Shown one piece after another: positions 28,975 through 39,338 of a stretch of 64,000 nt of DNA. Position numbers and translations under genes: made by a program. How positions within the stretch are numbered: position 1 is the stretch's first letter; every line of letters begins with the position of its first letter. The DNA comes from Histomonas meleagridis (Eukaryota > Parabasalia > Tritrichomonadida > Dientamoebidae): assembly GCA_020186115.1 (NCBI GenBank), contig WSYJ01000015.1:77501-141500 (forward strand). Reading direction: 5' to 3'. Below the pieces are notes generated by a model. That model searched no databases. It was given only the letters and a program-made list of their open reading frames with translations, and was not told the origin of the DNA.

Positions 28975-31956
28975 TTACAAAGCTTTTTCATTTGTATAGT
29001 TATCATTCACGTTGACCGCTGCCATCAATGACTGAATTGCGTCATCTTCGTTCTTCTTCTTTACCAACAAAATCACCAATAGTACGATCACAGCGACTAC
29101 TGCAATTCCCACCACAACTCCGATTATTACCCATTTCTTGTCTTTGTCGCCACCGCCTCCTTCTTCCTCAGATCCGCTGCTCTCTTCTTCACTTTCACTG
29201 TGTTCTTCTTCAGTTTTACTACTTTCTGATTGTGTTTCACTTGTTTCTTGTTCAGTGGCACTACTTTCTTCATCTTTTCTTCCGATGATTTCGATTCCAG
29301 CTTCAGTTTTCATTATCCGGACACTATTTTTACTTTTTATTACGATATTATTAAATTGTTGATTTTTATTTGTTGAAACTAAAATGAATTTTTTGCCTTC
29401 TTCAAGTTTTTCATTTATTAATACAAATAAATCGATATATGATTCATCACTATGTTTACCATTAATTTTAATTGGTTTATATGAAGTAATTTTATTTATA
29501 ACAATATTAATTTGAGTTATACCATTATTTAATGAACTTAAAGTTACATCTTTATCACCATTATAATTTATAATTGCATTACCAATTCCATTAATTAGAA
29601 TTTGATCATTACCAGTAAAACTTATTGAGTTAATTCTCATATTTATTGGGATATCAATAAAACCTTTTCCATCGATTTGTAATTTATCTAAAACAACTTC
29701 ACCAATACTTAATACATCTAAACCAAATCCAATATTAACATTTTCATTTTGTTTAATATGAATTTTTGGAATTTTAATATATGTGAAATAACGTAACGAT
29801 TTAAATGTAATGAAACAATTCGATGTAATTCCAAATGAAATACTTTGCGTATTTGTTATAAATGTATGTTTACCTTCGAATTCAACATTACATTGATTAT
29901 TACCAATTAATTCAACACTTGAATCAATTAATTCATCATTAATTATAGTAATTTTATCAGTAAATTTATTAGTTTCCATATTAATTCGTAAATATCCCAT
30001 ATTTATAAAACGTGTAATTTTATGATTTTTAATTGTTCCAATATCATTATTTGTAACAACTACAAAGTCATTATCATCAATATTTAATGTGGAATATGAA
30101 CTATCAATAAGATATTCAACTAATTGGAAACTTGATCTTATTTCAGTATTATCAACATAACTTAATGTAGTTGAATCTACAACTAAACTTTTTCCATTTT
30201 CAACTAAAAAATTACCAAATATTTGACTGTTATTTAATACCATTAGTTTATCAATTTGAATTTTGATTTTATCAATTCGTTGAATACTTGTTTCAACTAA
30301 TTCAAGTCTTTGGATTTGATTTTGTTGGAAATTTAGATTTGCTAAATGTTTACTTCCATTAATCATTATGTTAATATTTGGATTTACATCTTTTACTATA
30401 ATTTCAGTGGTTTCTTTAAAGAGTATTATAGCTGTAATTGTATCATTAGTAATAAAATCAGTCCATTTTTGATTATTATTAGTTATTCGATATTGACATA
30501 TTTTTGTATCATTTTGATAACAAATTATTGGATATGTATAATAAGGATTACCTATAAACTTAAATCCAAGTGAATTATCAGTAATAATTTTCTCATATTT
30601 TAATCGATATGAATTTAATATTGCTGATGTTTGATATGGTAAATAATTATTTTCAACATTTAACATTAAGTTAATGTTATCATTTAATATTTTGCCTTTA
30701 AATATTTTAATTCCATTTTTAGTAATTTCATTAAATTGTTCGATTGTTGTTTTATCATTTCCACTTATATCAAGTTGTAATTTCCTTAAATCAATTTCTT
30801 TAAATGTAAAATTAATTGGATCACCAAATTTAAACTCAAGTTCTAACTCATCAGAAACAAGTGGAATATTTAAATAAATATTACTTTCATATGTTAATGG
30901 TGAAAATCCATTAATAGTTATATTATCTCCATCAACTTTAAATTTACCAGTATGTATTAATTGAGGAATTATATTAATTGGACGTAATGAATGAAGATAT
31001 GAATTACCATGAGCATAAATTCGGAATAATTTAGTTTGATCAATATCAGAATCAATTGTAATTGTTCCATTTATATCTAAATATTCAATAGAACTATTCT
31101 TTAGAATTATTTTAGACTTATCTTGGAATATAAATACGTTCTTAAATAAATTTGAATTTTCGATAATTAATGTTCCATAATTTTGACTATTCACTTGTGT
31201 TTCATATGTGTATCCATTATAATACATTGTGGCTCCTTTGGATATAATACATTTAAGATTTATATATGAATTTGATCCTTTTTCAGCACAATATACTTGA
31301 ACATCTTTCGTAAATGTTGTAGTGATACCATATGTACTTGATAGAAATGACGTATCAACATGAAAACGAATTGTGCCTCTATCTAAGAACTCAATTATCA
31401 TTTGCTTCGGACTTTTATAGATAACTTGTGGGACATTAATAGAAAATTGTGCATATTTGATTGAGATGTCACGAAATCCTTCAAATTTATGTCCATCATC
31501 AATAATTTTAATCGTGCCTGTATTGATTTTAGGAAGATATGAAAGTGTGTAAAAGTCTAAAGTAAGATCATCTGATGAAGAAATTAAAAATTGACTCGGA
31601 TTAAATGAAACATGTGATAATGTAGCTGAAGAAAAAATAGCACTGTTTATGTTATCTTTAAAAATAATTTCAATGTTTGAAAATTTTACAGAATTAAATT
31701 CTTTTAACCGTGTAGAAATTGTAAAATGATCTTTGTCAGAATAAGAACTAATACTAAGTGACTTCAAAAAACTAAAGTCATCAAGAACAAATCCATTATA
31801 GAGAATTAGAATATTTGCATCAGTTACTGAAGTATTTGAACGGATATCTTCCATTGATGCAATTTTTTTATATCCAGTTGGACATGTATATCCAGAATAA
31901 CCTTTATAGCAAAAATTTGATATTGAAATACCAGAGAAAAAGAATAAAATCAGCAT
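28975..31956 (-). CDS. Large type I surface protein with acidic Ser/Glu stalk
   Basis: 993 residues from the first ATG (one codon upstream is only a TTG). The N-terminus MLILFFFSGISIS is a probable short signal peptide, followed by a Cys-bearing stretch (FCYKGYSGYTCPTGYKKI). The long middle part is rich in Asn, Ile, Ser and Thr, with strand-like alternation, and looks like a beta-rich or beta-helical ectodomain. No known domain recognised. A low-complexity acidic stalk of Ser, Glu and Thr (about residues 888-935) leads to one strongly hydrophobic segment at about 944-966 and a tail of about 25 residues with KKKNEDD. The same layout (signal, repetitive ectodomain, one TM, short tail) is shared with the BspA-like gene, but there are no leucine-rich repeats. 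Probably at the cell surface; ligand unknown. Divergent to the Vps8-like gene. Confidence 0.75.
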   Translation of the reverse strand: MLILFFFSGISISNFCYKGYSGYTCPTGYKKIASMEDIRSNTSVTDANILILYNGFVLDDFSFLKSLSISSYSDKDHFTISTRLKEFNSVKFSNIEIIFKDNINSAIFSSATLSHVSFNPSQFLISSSDDLTLDFYTLSYLPKINTGTIKIIDDGHKFEGFRDISIKYAQFSINVPQVIYKSPKQMIIEFLDRGTIRFHVDTSFLSSTYGITTTFTKDVQVYCAEKGSNSYINLKCIISKGATMYYNGYTYETQVNSQNYGTLIIENSNLFKNVFIFQDKSKIILKNSSIEYLDINGTITIDSDIDQTKLFRIYAHGNSYLHSLRPINIIPQLIHTGKFKVDGDNITINGFSPLTYESNIYLNIPLVSDELELEFKFGDPINFTFKEIDLRKLQLDISGNDKTTIEQFNEITKNGIKIFKGKILNDNINLMLNVENNYLPYQTSAILNSYRLKYEKIITDNSLGFKFIGNPYYTYPIICYQNDTKICQYRITNNNQKWTDFITNDTITAIILFKETTEIIVKDVNPNINIMINGSKHLANLNFQQNQIQRLELVETSIQRIDKIKIQIDKLMVLNNSQIFGNFLVENGKSLVVDSTTLSYVDNTEIRSSFQLVEYLIDSSYSTLNIDDNDFVVVTNNDIGTIKNHKITRFINMGYLRINMETNKFTDKITIINDELIDSSVELIGNNQCNVEFEGKHTFITNTQSISFGITSNCFITFKSLRYFTYIKIPKIHIKQNENVNIGFGLDVLSIGEVVLDKLQIDGKGFIDIPINMRINSISFTGNDQILINGIGNAIINYNGDKDVTLSSLNNGITQINIVINKITSYKPIKINGKHSDESYIDLFVLINEKLEEGKKFILVSTNKNQQFNNIVIKSKNSVRIMKTEAGIEIIGRKDEESSATEQETSETQSESSKTEEEHSESEEESSGSEEEGGGGDKDKKWVIIGVVVGIAVVAVIVLLVILLVKKKNEDDAIQSLMAAVNVNDNYTNEKAL

Positions 31957-32036
31957 CAAAGTCAGTTGTTTGTGGCAACTTGCCAGTTATCATTCGATTT
32001 TTTGCGTAGTTTATTTAAAATTTTTCATATTGGCTA

Positions 32037-32044
32037 AACCGTTT
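32037..32044 (+). promoter_or_regulatory. M3-like box AACCGTTT
   Basis: Fits the T. vaginalis M3 consensus and lies 45 bases upstream of the AAAAGTGACA box of the Vps8-like gene, in the 164-base gap between divergent genes. Confidence 0.35.
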
Positions 32045-32088
32045 AAAAATTATTCGTATTTGGGACACCCCATTTGACATTTTTGTTA

Positions 32089-32098
32089 AAAAGTGACA
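32089..32098 (+). promoter_or_regulatory. AAAAGTGACA box upstream of the Vps8-like gene
   Basis: Fourth copy of the box in sense orientation before a start codon, here 22 nt from the ATG. Being on the plus strand, it shows that the orientation follows the gene and not the chromosome. Confidence 0.5.
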
Positions 32099-32120
32099 TC
32101 TGGAATTAAAAAAAAAAGAA

Positions 32121-35100
32121 ATGAATCTAAAGGAAGTTTTCATGAGTATCCTTCCAGGAACTAATGGGATTCTGAAGCTAAACAACTCAAGGTCTTTTAA
32201 ATCATTTTCTTTTTCAAATGGACTTTTAGCTATTGGAACTGATCAACCAACTCCGATTCTTTATAATTTTAAGAATGGGATTCTCAAAGCATTTCAACTT
32301 TCACCCGAAGCAAAAGCAACTCCCATTTCAATTTGTATATCTCCAAATAACGAATTAATAGCAACAGGAAATCATGATGGTTCAATTTCAGTTTGGTCTA
32401 TTAGAAACTGCACACTTATGAAGAATATTGTTGGACTTCATAATTATGCAATTACAGCTATATCATTTACACCTAATTCCAGAAAGATAATTGCATCTGA
32501 TTATAGCGGATTAACATCTTATACATCAGTAGCCAAACCCAGCAAGACCTCAGTTTTATCCAAGGATACTGTACCAGTTAAAGTTATTATCAAATCCGAT
32601 GATAAATCACCATTTCCAATTTCTATTTTACTTTATGATTCCAAATTTACAATAATTGATCTTAAGATTTCATCATCACCAAAAGTTGCAACTACTGTCA
32701 CATTAGGCACTAAGCAATTTCCACAAATTCTTCTCCGAAATAATCAATCTAATTTTGATCTCTTTTGTTTTTATCACAATTCTTTTCTTCGTTTTATTGT
32801 TTCTTCACCTGATAAATGTCATCGCATGAATGATGTCGAACTTTTTACAGATAATTTAATCATCAAAAAAGTTTTACCATTTAATCAAGAACTATTTCTA
32901 GCTATAACAACTAATTATCAAATGCGATTTCTTAATGTTAAACCACTTATTATGTCAAGTTTAAGTGGTGATCCAATTGAACGTAAACAATTAGTAAATC
33001 GAAAGCAAACACCATTAACAGAATCCGCGTTAAAGTTATCGAGTTATTTATTCACATATGAAGAACATTTATATATTTTAAATCATAAAAACATTATTGA
33101 CACTAAATTTAGTGCATGGAATTATCGAATTATGAATGAAGTTGAAACAGATGATTTCGATATTGCATTTGATAGTTTAATTAAATCATATAATAAACTT
33201 TCATATGATGTCATTGGCTTTACGCAAAAAGGATCACATTTCTTATTTGACGTAAAGAAGACTGGATCAGAAGTATTAAAGCGTTATATGGACAAAATCA
33301 TAAACGTTGAAGACGAAACAGAATTTAAGTCGAAATTACAATTTGCGATATTAAATTCGGATAAACTTGACTTATTAGATTATTTATGTACTGATATCTT
33401 AATGATGATTGAAGAGAAACATAAAGAACTTGAATTTTTCGAAACATTATTTACTAATACTAAAGCTCAAGTTGCATATTATTTAAAGCCAGAATTATTA
33501 AAGAAGATATTAGACATATATAAACGTGAAAATAAATTAAAAGAAGTTGAAGAATATTTATTAACATTAAATATACCAAGTGAATATCTTATAGAGAATT
33601 CACAAATTTCATATTCATATGAATTATATAAATTATTTGGGAAACTTTTAATGGATAAAGAAGATTTCATTACGCCAGCAAATGTATATTGGGAAAAACA
33701 TCCCGAATATTATGTCGATTATATGGTTAAAGCATTTCAACGTGCATCTACAATCAAACAAAAATATTTATCCATTTGGTTATTAACACCATTACAAAGT
33801 AAAGTGTTTAAACGACTTGTAGATTTAATTAAATTAGATCCAATTAAAACGACTGAAATATTAATGATTATCTTTTCATTATGTCCAATTATGTTTTCAA
33901 CTAAAGCGAATTCTATTATTACACATACAACATTTGTTGATACAATATTTATCTCATTACAAGATTTTTTATTTGAGAAATGTTCACCAATATTAAATTT
34001 CGTTTGTCCATTATTCTCTAATTCATTAGCTGATTTAACACCTCCATGTATTAGGTTAACATTACAATGGGTATTTCAAAGTAATGGATATTCATCACAA
34101 CGTATTAAAGTATTAAATATGATAACAAAAGAATATCCAAATATTATCCCAAAGAATAAATTAGATGAATATTGTTTATCTGCTGGATTTTTGCCGTGGA
34201 TACTTAATAAATATTTAGAAAGTAAATCATATGATAAAATCATTGAAGCGATGTTAATTGATGAAGAATATTCAAATGAATTATTTATATTCATTGAAGA
34301 ACATATTAATGATATTAATGAAATTAAAACAGCAGTCACTAAAAATATAATACCAATGTTATTAATTAATAATCTTAAAACATTACAAATAATTAATGAA
34401 TATATGAAAGATATTCATGAATCATTAATTAGTATATTACCTAATGAAAGAATTATGTATTTATATTTAGATGCATTATATGAAATTGATCCTAATTCCA
34501 TTGTTAACATTGATTTATATTTCAAATTACTTTGTATGTTTGAGCCACAAAACGCATTAAACTTTTTACAAGATCATTTAACTGAAATTAATATAAATGA
34601 AGCGAAAGTTATATGTAAGAAATATAATAATGGCGATTGCTTAATACATATAGCACGTCATTTAGGTGATATCGATTCTGCGATATCAGCAATTGAAAAC
34701 ATTCTCTTAGATTTCATTGAAATGGATAATAATGATTTCGAATGTACTAGTGAAGGAGATTTAACACGTTTCCCACAACTTAAGAACTCGATACAAGCTA
34801 TCGATATTGGTGTAAGTTTCTTAAAAGAAACACATACATTAAAACTGTTTAGAATATTTACATTCCCTTTATATCATTCACGTACGAAACATAAAAACAT
34901 TCATCAAACATTAACTGTATTATATACACATTTCATTATTCAATCATTAAAATTCATCGAAGCAAATGAATTATTACCAATTGTTGTTAGACATATTCGA
35001 ACATTTTCTAACGAAGAAGCTTCGTTAGTAATGAAACAAATATTATTCGAACTCGAATATAAAAAGAATTTGTCTGATAGCGTAAATGAAATGTGTGTCA

Positions 35101-35552
35101 ACGATTGTATAGCATTGATAAACAAAGCATTCGAACATAACTCAACAGGCATTGCGTCAAATGCGACCGATTTATATTGCTCAAGTTGTTATCAACCTAT
35201 AGAGAAGTCAACTGTCGAATTCTTGATTTTCCCTTGCGGACATATGTTCCATCAACAAGTCGAATGCTGTAACTCTGACGACAAATGCCCGATTTGCTTC
35301 AAACAAGGCATGGGCACTGGTTTGGCTCCTTCTGATGAAGCGCCGCCGCAGAAGTTGTCGAAGAGAAGAATACAGCAATTGTTGAGAAGAATAGACTTCT
35401 CCCTGAAGAAGAACTATGGATCGTATACAAAAATGTGTCAGCCATCACTATGCATATCGAGAAATGCATTGGCCGTCGGCGATGAGAAAATAGTTTTCGG
35501 TGAGCCAAATATGCCGGTGAAGATTTTGACGCCAAAAATTGAAAGTGAGTAA
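32121..35552 (+). CDS. Vps8-like CORVET subunit (WD40 + RING)
   Basis: 1143 residues. The first 330 form a WD40-like propeller (ISICISPNNELIATGNHDGSISVW; ITAISFTPNSRKIIASDYSG). A long alpha-solenoid follows, with LLCMFEPQNALNFLQ, typical of Vps8/Vps41 clathrin-heavy-chain-like repeats. From about residue 1019 comes a RING-type zinc site: CSSC, 18 residues, CGHMFHQQVECC, then CPIC. This order and the length fit Vps8, the CORVET-specific subunit that tethers early endosomes with Rab5. Vps41 or another HOPS/CORVET RING protein is possible, though Vps41 is usually shorter. A short basic tail follows the RING. Single exon, in the same direction as the adaptin gene 300 bases downstream. Confidence 0.7.
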   Translation: MNLKEVFMSILPGTNGILKLNNSRSFKSFSFSNGLLAIGTDQPTPILYNFKNGILKAFQLSPEAKATPISICISPNNELIATGNHDGSISVWSIRNCTLMKNIVGLHNYAITAISFTPNSRKIIASDYSGLTSYTSVAKPSKTSVLSKDTVPVKVIIKSDDKSPFPISILLYDSKFTIIDLKISSSPKVATTVTLGTKQFPQILLRNNQSNFDLFCFYHNSFLRFIVSSPDKCHRMNDVELFTDNLIIKKVLPFNQELFLAITTNYQMRFLNVKPLIMSSLSGDPIERKQLVNRKQTPLTESALKLSSYLFTYEEHLYILNHKNIIDTKFSAWNYRIMNEVETDDFDIAFDSLIKSYNKLSYDVIGFTQKGSHFLFDVKKTGSEVLKRYMDKIINVEDETEFKSKLQFAILNSDKLDLLDYLCTDILMMIEEKHKELEFFETLFTNTKAQVAYYLKPELLKKILDIYKRENKLKEVEEYLLTLNIPSEYLIENSQISYSYELYKLFGKLLMDKEDFITPANVYWEKHPEYYVDYMVKAFQRASTIKQKYLSIWLLTPLQSKVFKRLVDLIKLDPIKTTEILMIIFSLCPIMFSTKANSIITHTTFVDTIFISLQDFLFEKCSPILNFVCPLFSNSLADLTPPCIRLTLQWVFQSNGYSSQRIKVLNMITKEYPNIIPKNKLDEYCLSAGFLPWILNKYLESKSYDKIIEAMLIDEEYSNELFIFIEEHINDINEIKTAVTKNIIPMLLINNLKTLQIINEYMKDIHESLISILPNERIMYLYLDALYEIDPNSIVNIDLYFKLLCMFEPQNALNFLQDHLTEININEAKVICKKYNNGDCLIHIARHLGDIDSAISAIENILLDFIEMDNNDFECTSEGDLTRFPQLKNSIQAIDIGVSFLKETHTLKLFRIFTFPLYHSRTKHKNIHQTLTVLYTHFIIQSLKFIEANELLPIVVRHIRTFSNEEASLVMKQILFELEYKKNLSDSVNEMCVNDCIALINKAFEHNSTGIASNATDLYCSSCYQPIEKSTVEFLIFPCGHMFHQQVECCNSDDKCPICFKQGMGTGLAPSDEAPPQKLSKRRIQQLLRRIDFSLKKNYGSYTKMCQPSLCISRNALAVGDEKIVFGEPNMPVKILTPKIESE

Positions 35553-35849
35553 AGAGAAATCTGTAATGGAAATTTTTGTTGTTGCTGAGCAATGAATCAT
35601 TTTTTAAAATCACTTTGTAACGCGTTTTGTTTTCTACAAAAGGTTATGCAAGCACTGATTCGGCGTCAGTTCCATCTTCTACGCAATAAGAACTCCATAT
35701 ATTTGATCTGTATTTTAAACAATTCCTTTTGATCAAAATAACTTTTTTAGATGTTTATTAAAATTTGAATATTGCACGATCGAAAACAATTGTATGAAGA
35801 TGAATGGATTAATGAATGTCAAAATAATTGAGAATAAATTTTTGTGTCA

Positions 35850-37130
35850 ATGTTAAGTGCTATTGCAATTATAGAGAATGGAGAGATTTTATGCATCAGA
35901 AAATTTAGGGATGATATAAGTGATACTTTAATAAGTAATTACATTGTAGATTTTGTTTTATCACAGGAAATTTTGGAACCAGCTATTTTAATCGATGAAA
36001 CATCATTTCTCCATTACATAGAAAATGATGTGTATTATGTCGCAATAACAAAACAAAACGCAAATGCTTGCGCTATTTTTGATTTTTTAGCAAATCTACC
36101 AAAAATATTTTGTCAGGTTCTTGATTTGAAGACTTTTGGTCCAGATGAAATTAAAAAATTCACACCAGAAATTGTAGAGCTCCTTGATGAAATGATTGAT
36201 TGTGGTTATATTCAAAACACAGATCCCGAAACTCTTCGATTTTTAACACAAAGACTTTCAAAATCGACAGCCATAACTGCCACGGAGAAACACCCCACAC
36301 TTCTAGCAACGTCTCCTATTCCATGGCGTGCCACCAACATTGTATACAAAACTAACGAATTATATGTTGATGTCATCGAAAAAGTTTCACTTACTATCTC
36401 TCAAGAAGGTGAAACCCTAAACTCTGAAGTCAGTGGAACTGTTACCATGAAGTGCTTTCTTTCCGGAATGCCAGAAATCAATATTATATTCAATGACAAA
36501 ATTTTTCCAGAGCCCAACGATTCATCAACAAATCGATTCTCCGACATCGATAGTGTAGTTTTTCATCAATGCGTTAAGCTCCTTAACTTTTCCAAAGATC
36601 GATCAATTTCGTTCACACCACCAGATGGCGAATTTGAGCTCATGCGCTACCGCAAGACACGAAACGTTGGCGATCCGTTCAAAGTTTTAAGTTCTGTTCG
36701 GGAACTTCCAGGTAATAAGCTCGAAGTAAAAATTTCGATTCGCTCCATGTACGATGTTAAGTTGAACGCATCGCCGCTTTCATTAACTATACCGCTTCCA
36801 CAGAACACTGCCGAAGTTGACGTTAGCTCTACACATGGAAAAGGTAAATATTCCGCCGAGAAAAATGCTGTCGTTTGGCGAGTTCAACAATTTCCTGGAA
36901 AGGCACAAGCGGAAATTACTGTTAACGTAAGGTACTTAAGTGCTTCTTCACGTGCACAAGAAGCAACACAGTTGAGAGAACCAATTTCTGCAGCATTTAA
37001 TATTCCGATGTTTTCTGCATCAGGTGTTACGTTAAAGAATTTAAAGATTTATGAAAAAAGTGGCTATACACCAGAGAAATATTTAAGATACACAACACAG
37101 GCCGGAAAATACGAGATAAAGATGATGTGA
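35850..37130 (+). CDS. Adaptor protein complex mu (medium) subunit
   Basis: The 426-residue protein is full length for a mu adaptin. The N-terminal longin-like domain has YYVAITKQNANACAIFDFL and VELLDEMIDCGYIQNTDPE. The mu-homology domain starts near residue 150 (IPWRATNIVYKTNELYVDV) and has GTVTMKCFLSGMPE, VVFHQCVKLLNF, ISFTPPDGEFELMRYR and VVWRVQQFPGKA, all diagnostic. The C-terminus TTQAGKYEIKMM matches the family's SG.YE.R end. Mu subunits bind YxxPhi sorting signals on cargo in clathrin-adaptor coats. The pattern is closest to AP-1/AP-2; I cannot separate these by eye. The frame opens with a GTG two codons upstream; the ATG at 35850 is the likely start. Confidence 0.93.
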   Translation: MLSAIAIIENGEILCIRKFRDDISDTLISNYIVDFVLSQEILEPAILIDETSFLHYIENDVYYVAITKQNANACAIFDFLANLPKIFCQVLDLKTFGPDEIKKFTPEIVELLDEMIDCGYIQNTDPETLRFLTQRLSKSTAITATEKHPTLLATSPIPWRATNIVYKTNELYVDVIEKVSLTISQEGETLNSEVSGTVTMKCFLSGMPEINIIFNDKIFPEPNDSSTNRFSDIDSVVFHQCVKLLNFSKDRSISFTPPDGEFELMRYRKTRNVGDPFKVLSSVRELPGNKLEVKISIRSMYDVKLNASPLSLTIPLPQNTAEVDVSSTHGKGKYSAEKNAVVWRVQQFPGKAQAEITVNVRYLSASSRAQEATQLREPISAAFNIPMFSASGVTLKNLKIYEKSGYTPEKYLRYTTQAGKYEIKMM

Positions 37131-37511
37131 AAATGATTTCTGTTTGTAAATATCGATTTTTTTAGTTAATATTTTTTTTTAAAAAGTATACAAATTGTAA
37201 ATTATCAAATGTGTATTTTTTAAGCAAATTAATCTCTAGTTTTCTAAATTACAATGAAATGCTCATCATTGTTAACAATTAGTTATTTTTTTCAATTCAA
37301 ATTCTCAATTTATTTTTTAACATCGAGCCAACAAAATTGATACACCTAAAATTGAAATTACTTGTGATGATATGCGAGCTGTTTTACCAATTTTTTTTGA
37401 TTTTGTAAGAATAATTTACAAATGAAAATTTAAATCAGATTGAATTATATCCAAAAATGAAAGAAAATAGTTATCAGTGCATTTAGTGAGAACAAAATAT
37501 AAGTGAATTCT
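37131..37511. other. Intergenic region between convergent genes
   Basis: AT-rich. A short open stretch near 37350-37410 reads IEITCDDMRAVLPIFFDFV and could be a gene relic, but this is too short to support. Nothing else seen. Confidence 0.4.
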
Positions 37512-37651
37512 GCGATGTTTTGGGTTAGGAAATTTTCCCATTTGCAGCGAACGTTAAAAAAACGAAAGATTTTAAAAGTTTTCGTTTTTTTGGTTCTAAA
37601 TCAAATTATTTCCTAAATCAAAACCAATAAAAAACATTTTTTTAACATCGC
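37512..37651. repeat. Nested imperfect palindrome, MITE-like
   Basis: Terminal arms GCGATGTT (37512-37519) and AACATCGC (37644-37651) are perfect inverted repeats. Inside, TTTTGGGTTAGGAAA on the left pairs imperfectly with TTTCCTAAATCAAAA on the right. In the centre the perfect 12 bp arms AAAAAAACGAAA (37556-37567) and TTTCGTTTTTTT (37580-37591) form a hairpin. The 140 bp could fold as one long stem. It resembles a small non-autonomous DNA element or a structured RNA. Confidence 0.55.
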
Positions 37652-37720
37652 CACCACACATTCCGATACCAAACGACATTAATTCCGAATTACACACAAC
37701 TCGATTTTTATCATATCAAT

Positions 37721-38758
37721 CTAATCGAATGTGAATTCGAATCCTCTTGTGTTCTCGAAGAAGCTTACTGGGTCAAATTCGTCATCTTCTGGTGGTATTT
37801 CCTGTGGCTGAAACACGTTCTCAGGGATCGGGAACACCGATGGCTGTCTAATGTTCGGTATTGGGAACGGATCGACTCTCTGCCTCTGCGGCGTCTGCTG
37901 CAACTGGAACGGGCCGAGGTATGTGTAGGGGTGCTCGATTAGAGGGCATTGGTTGGGCGGCAACTTGTTTTGAACGAGGATTGGAACTTCGAATGCGGAC
38001 GGATCTTGGAATGAATTCGGGACTTTGAAGCCGGTAGGAAGCGAATGAGGTCGCTGTCGATTGATATGTTGGGAAGCAAGCGTATAACGAGCACGTGAAA
38101 GGTGTTCAAAGAGATCAGTTCGACGAGATAATTCGCGTGACACATTTCGGCGTGAAATCTTTTTGGTGCCACCAACGGTAGAAAGACAAAGATACCAATG
38201 AAGTTCTTCAACGGAGGCACCAAGTGGAAAGCTAGAAAAGGCATCTACTAAAGCAGATGATATATTATCATAGTTTTTGGGAACTGGTGGCGTTTGTCCT
38301 GTGAACCAATAAGTTCCATTGTCAAGAAGACTAAATTCTTTCTTGTGTTCGTCAAGAAATTTTTCGAATAATTTAATATCAGCGCCATTTAATTCTGTAA
38401 ATTCAACAAATTGTTCAAGTGTCATAGGTCCGTTAGTGGTAAGCATTTGTTCTATTGAGGCTGAAATTGATCCATTGCTTAAAAATAAAGGATTATGTGG
38501 ACGGATTGCCCAAAAACATGTTCTTGGTGGTCCTGCCCTTACAAAAAAATCAGAACTAGATAAAACGCTTGAAATTCGCCTTCTGGATATTGTTGAACAT
38601 TGAACTGAACCTAATGTTTTTGAATTTAGATATAAATTTGGTTGCTGGAGAACTTCGCAGATTCTGTCAAGACTCAACATTGATGTTTGTTCTTGCCGAA
38701 ATACATAAGAAATTGCATCAGTCAGTGAATCCAAGGTGATTATTTGGTCGGAATTCAT
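37721..38758 (-). CDS. Protein with winged-helix-like segments, unknown
   Basis: 345 residues, ATG start. I do not recognise the family. The N-terminal half has three helical segments that each look like a winged-helix or HARE/forkhead-like unit: about 10-110 (ISRRRISSVLSSSDFFVRAGPPRTCFWAIRP), about 110-170 (MTLEQFVEFTELNGADIKLFEKFLDEH...YWF) and about 180-250 (GASVEELHWYLC...RRNVSRELSRRTDLFEHL.RARYTL). The C-terminal 100 residues are low-complexity, rich in Pro, Gln and Phe (FQLQQTPQRQRVDPFPIPN), and end in an acidic and aromatic tail. This looks like a nuclear DNA-binding or chromatin protein with an activation-like tail. That is inference from composition. Confidence 0.6.
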   Translation of the reverse strand: MNSDQIITLDSLTDAISYVFRQEQTSMLSLDRICEVLQQPNLYLNSKTLGSVQCSTISRRRISSVLSSSDFFVRAGPPRTCFWAIRPHNPLFLSNGSISASIEQMLTTNGPMTLEQFVEFTELNGADIKLFEKFLDEHKKEFSLLDNGTYWFTGQTPPVPKNYDNISSALVDAFSSFPLGASVEELHWYLCLSTVGGTKKISRRNVSRELSRRTDLFEHLSRARYTLASQHINRQRPHSLPTGFKVPNSFQDPSAFEVPILVQNKLPPNQCPLIEHPYTYLGPFQLQQTPQRQRVDPFPIPNIRQPSVFPIPENVFQPQEIPPEDDEFDPVSFFENTRGFEFTFD

Positions 38759-39338
38759 TATTTCCTTTTGCTATTCAAATGGATTTTGTGTGTGCTTTTA
38801 AATGGATTCAATTTAATCAGAAATTTTGGTTATTTCACTTTTTGCATAAGGAACAAGCAAGAATAAATATTCAAAAGTTGTCTCCTTTGGGGTACCTTGG
38901 GGCACTGTATTGCAAAAATCTCATTATCTAATCTAATGAATTCTTAAAATTTATTTACTTATACTTGATTAAATGCAACGTTTTTGTATTCATGCTTAAA
39001 AAAATTTAAAAACTTTTAAAAATTTTATGTTTACATTAAATCAGGGTATCATTTTTTACTTATGTATCTTTTGATAATTTATAATTATTTTTTATTTTTT
39101 AACTTAGAGATGTTAAACAAAATAAAAGTAGTTAGGTTGATTTTGTGATAAGATATTTGCATTTTAAAGAAAAATTTACGTAAATTGTTTCATGATCGGT
39201 ATATATACAAAAAGCTGATCTTTGAAATTTTGGGAGTATTTCAATGCTGTAAAAAGTAAACTAATTAAAAGGTGTATATTTTATTTTATGAAGCAAGTAA
39301 AAGGATGGGAACAATCTCAAATTTTGGTTTACATAAAT
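38759..39338. other. Intergenic region
   Basis: Upstream of the winged-helix-like gene. Contains a TTTCACTTTTT stretch near 38835 (minus strand AAAAAGTGAAA, about 75 bases before that ATG) and a GGGGTACCTTGGGGC segment near 38888. No gene recognised. Confidence 0.4.
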
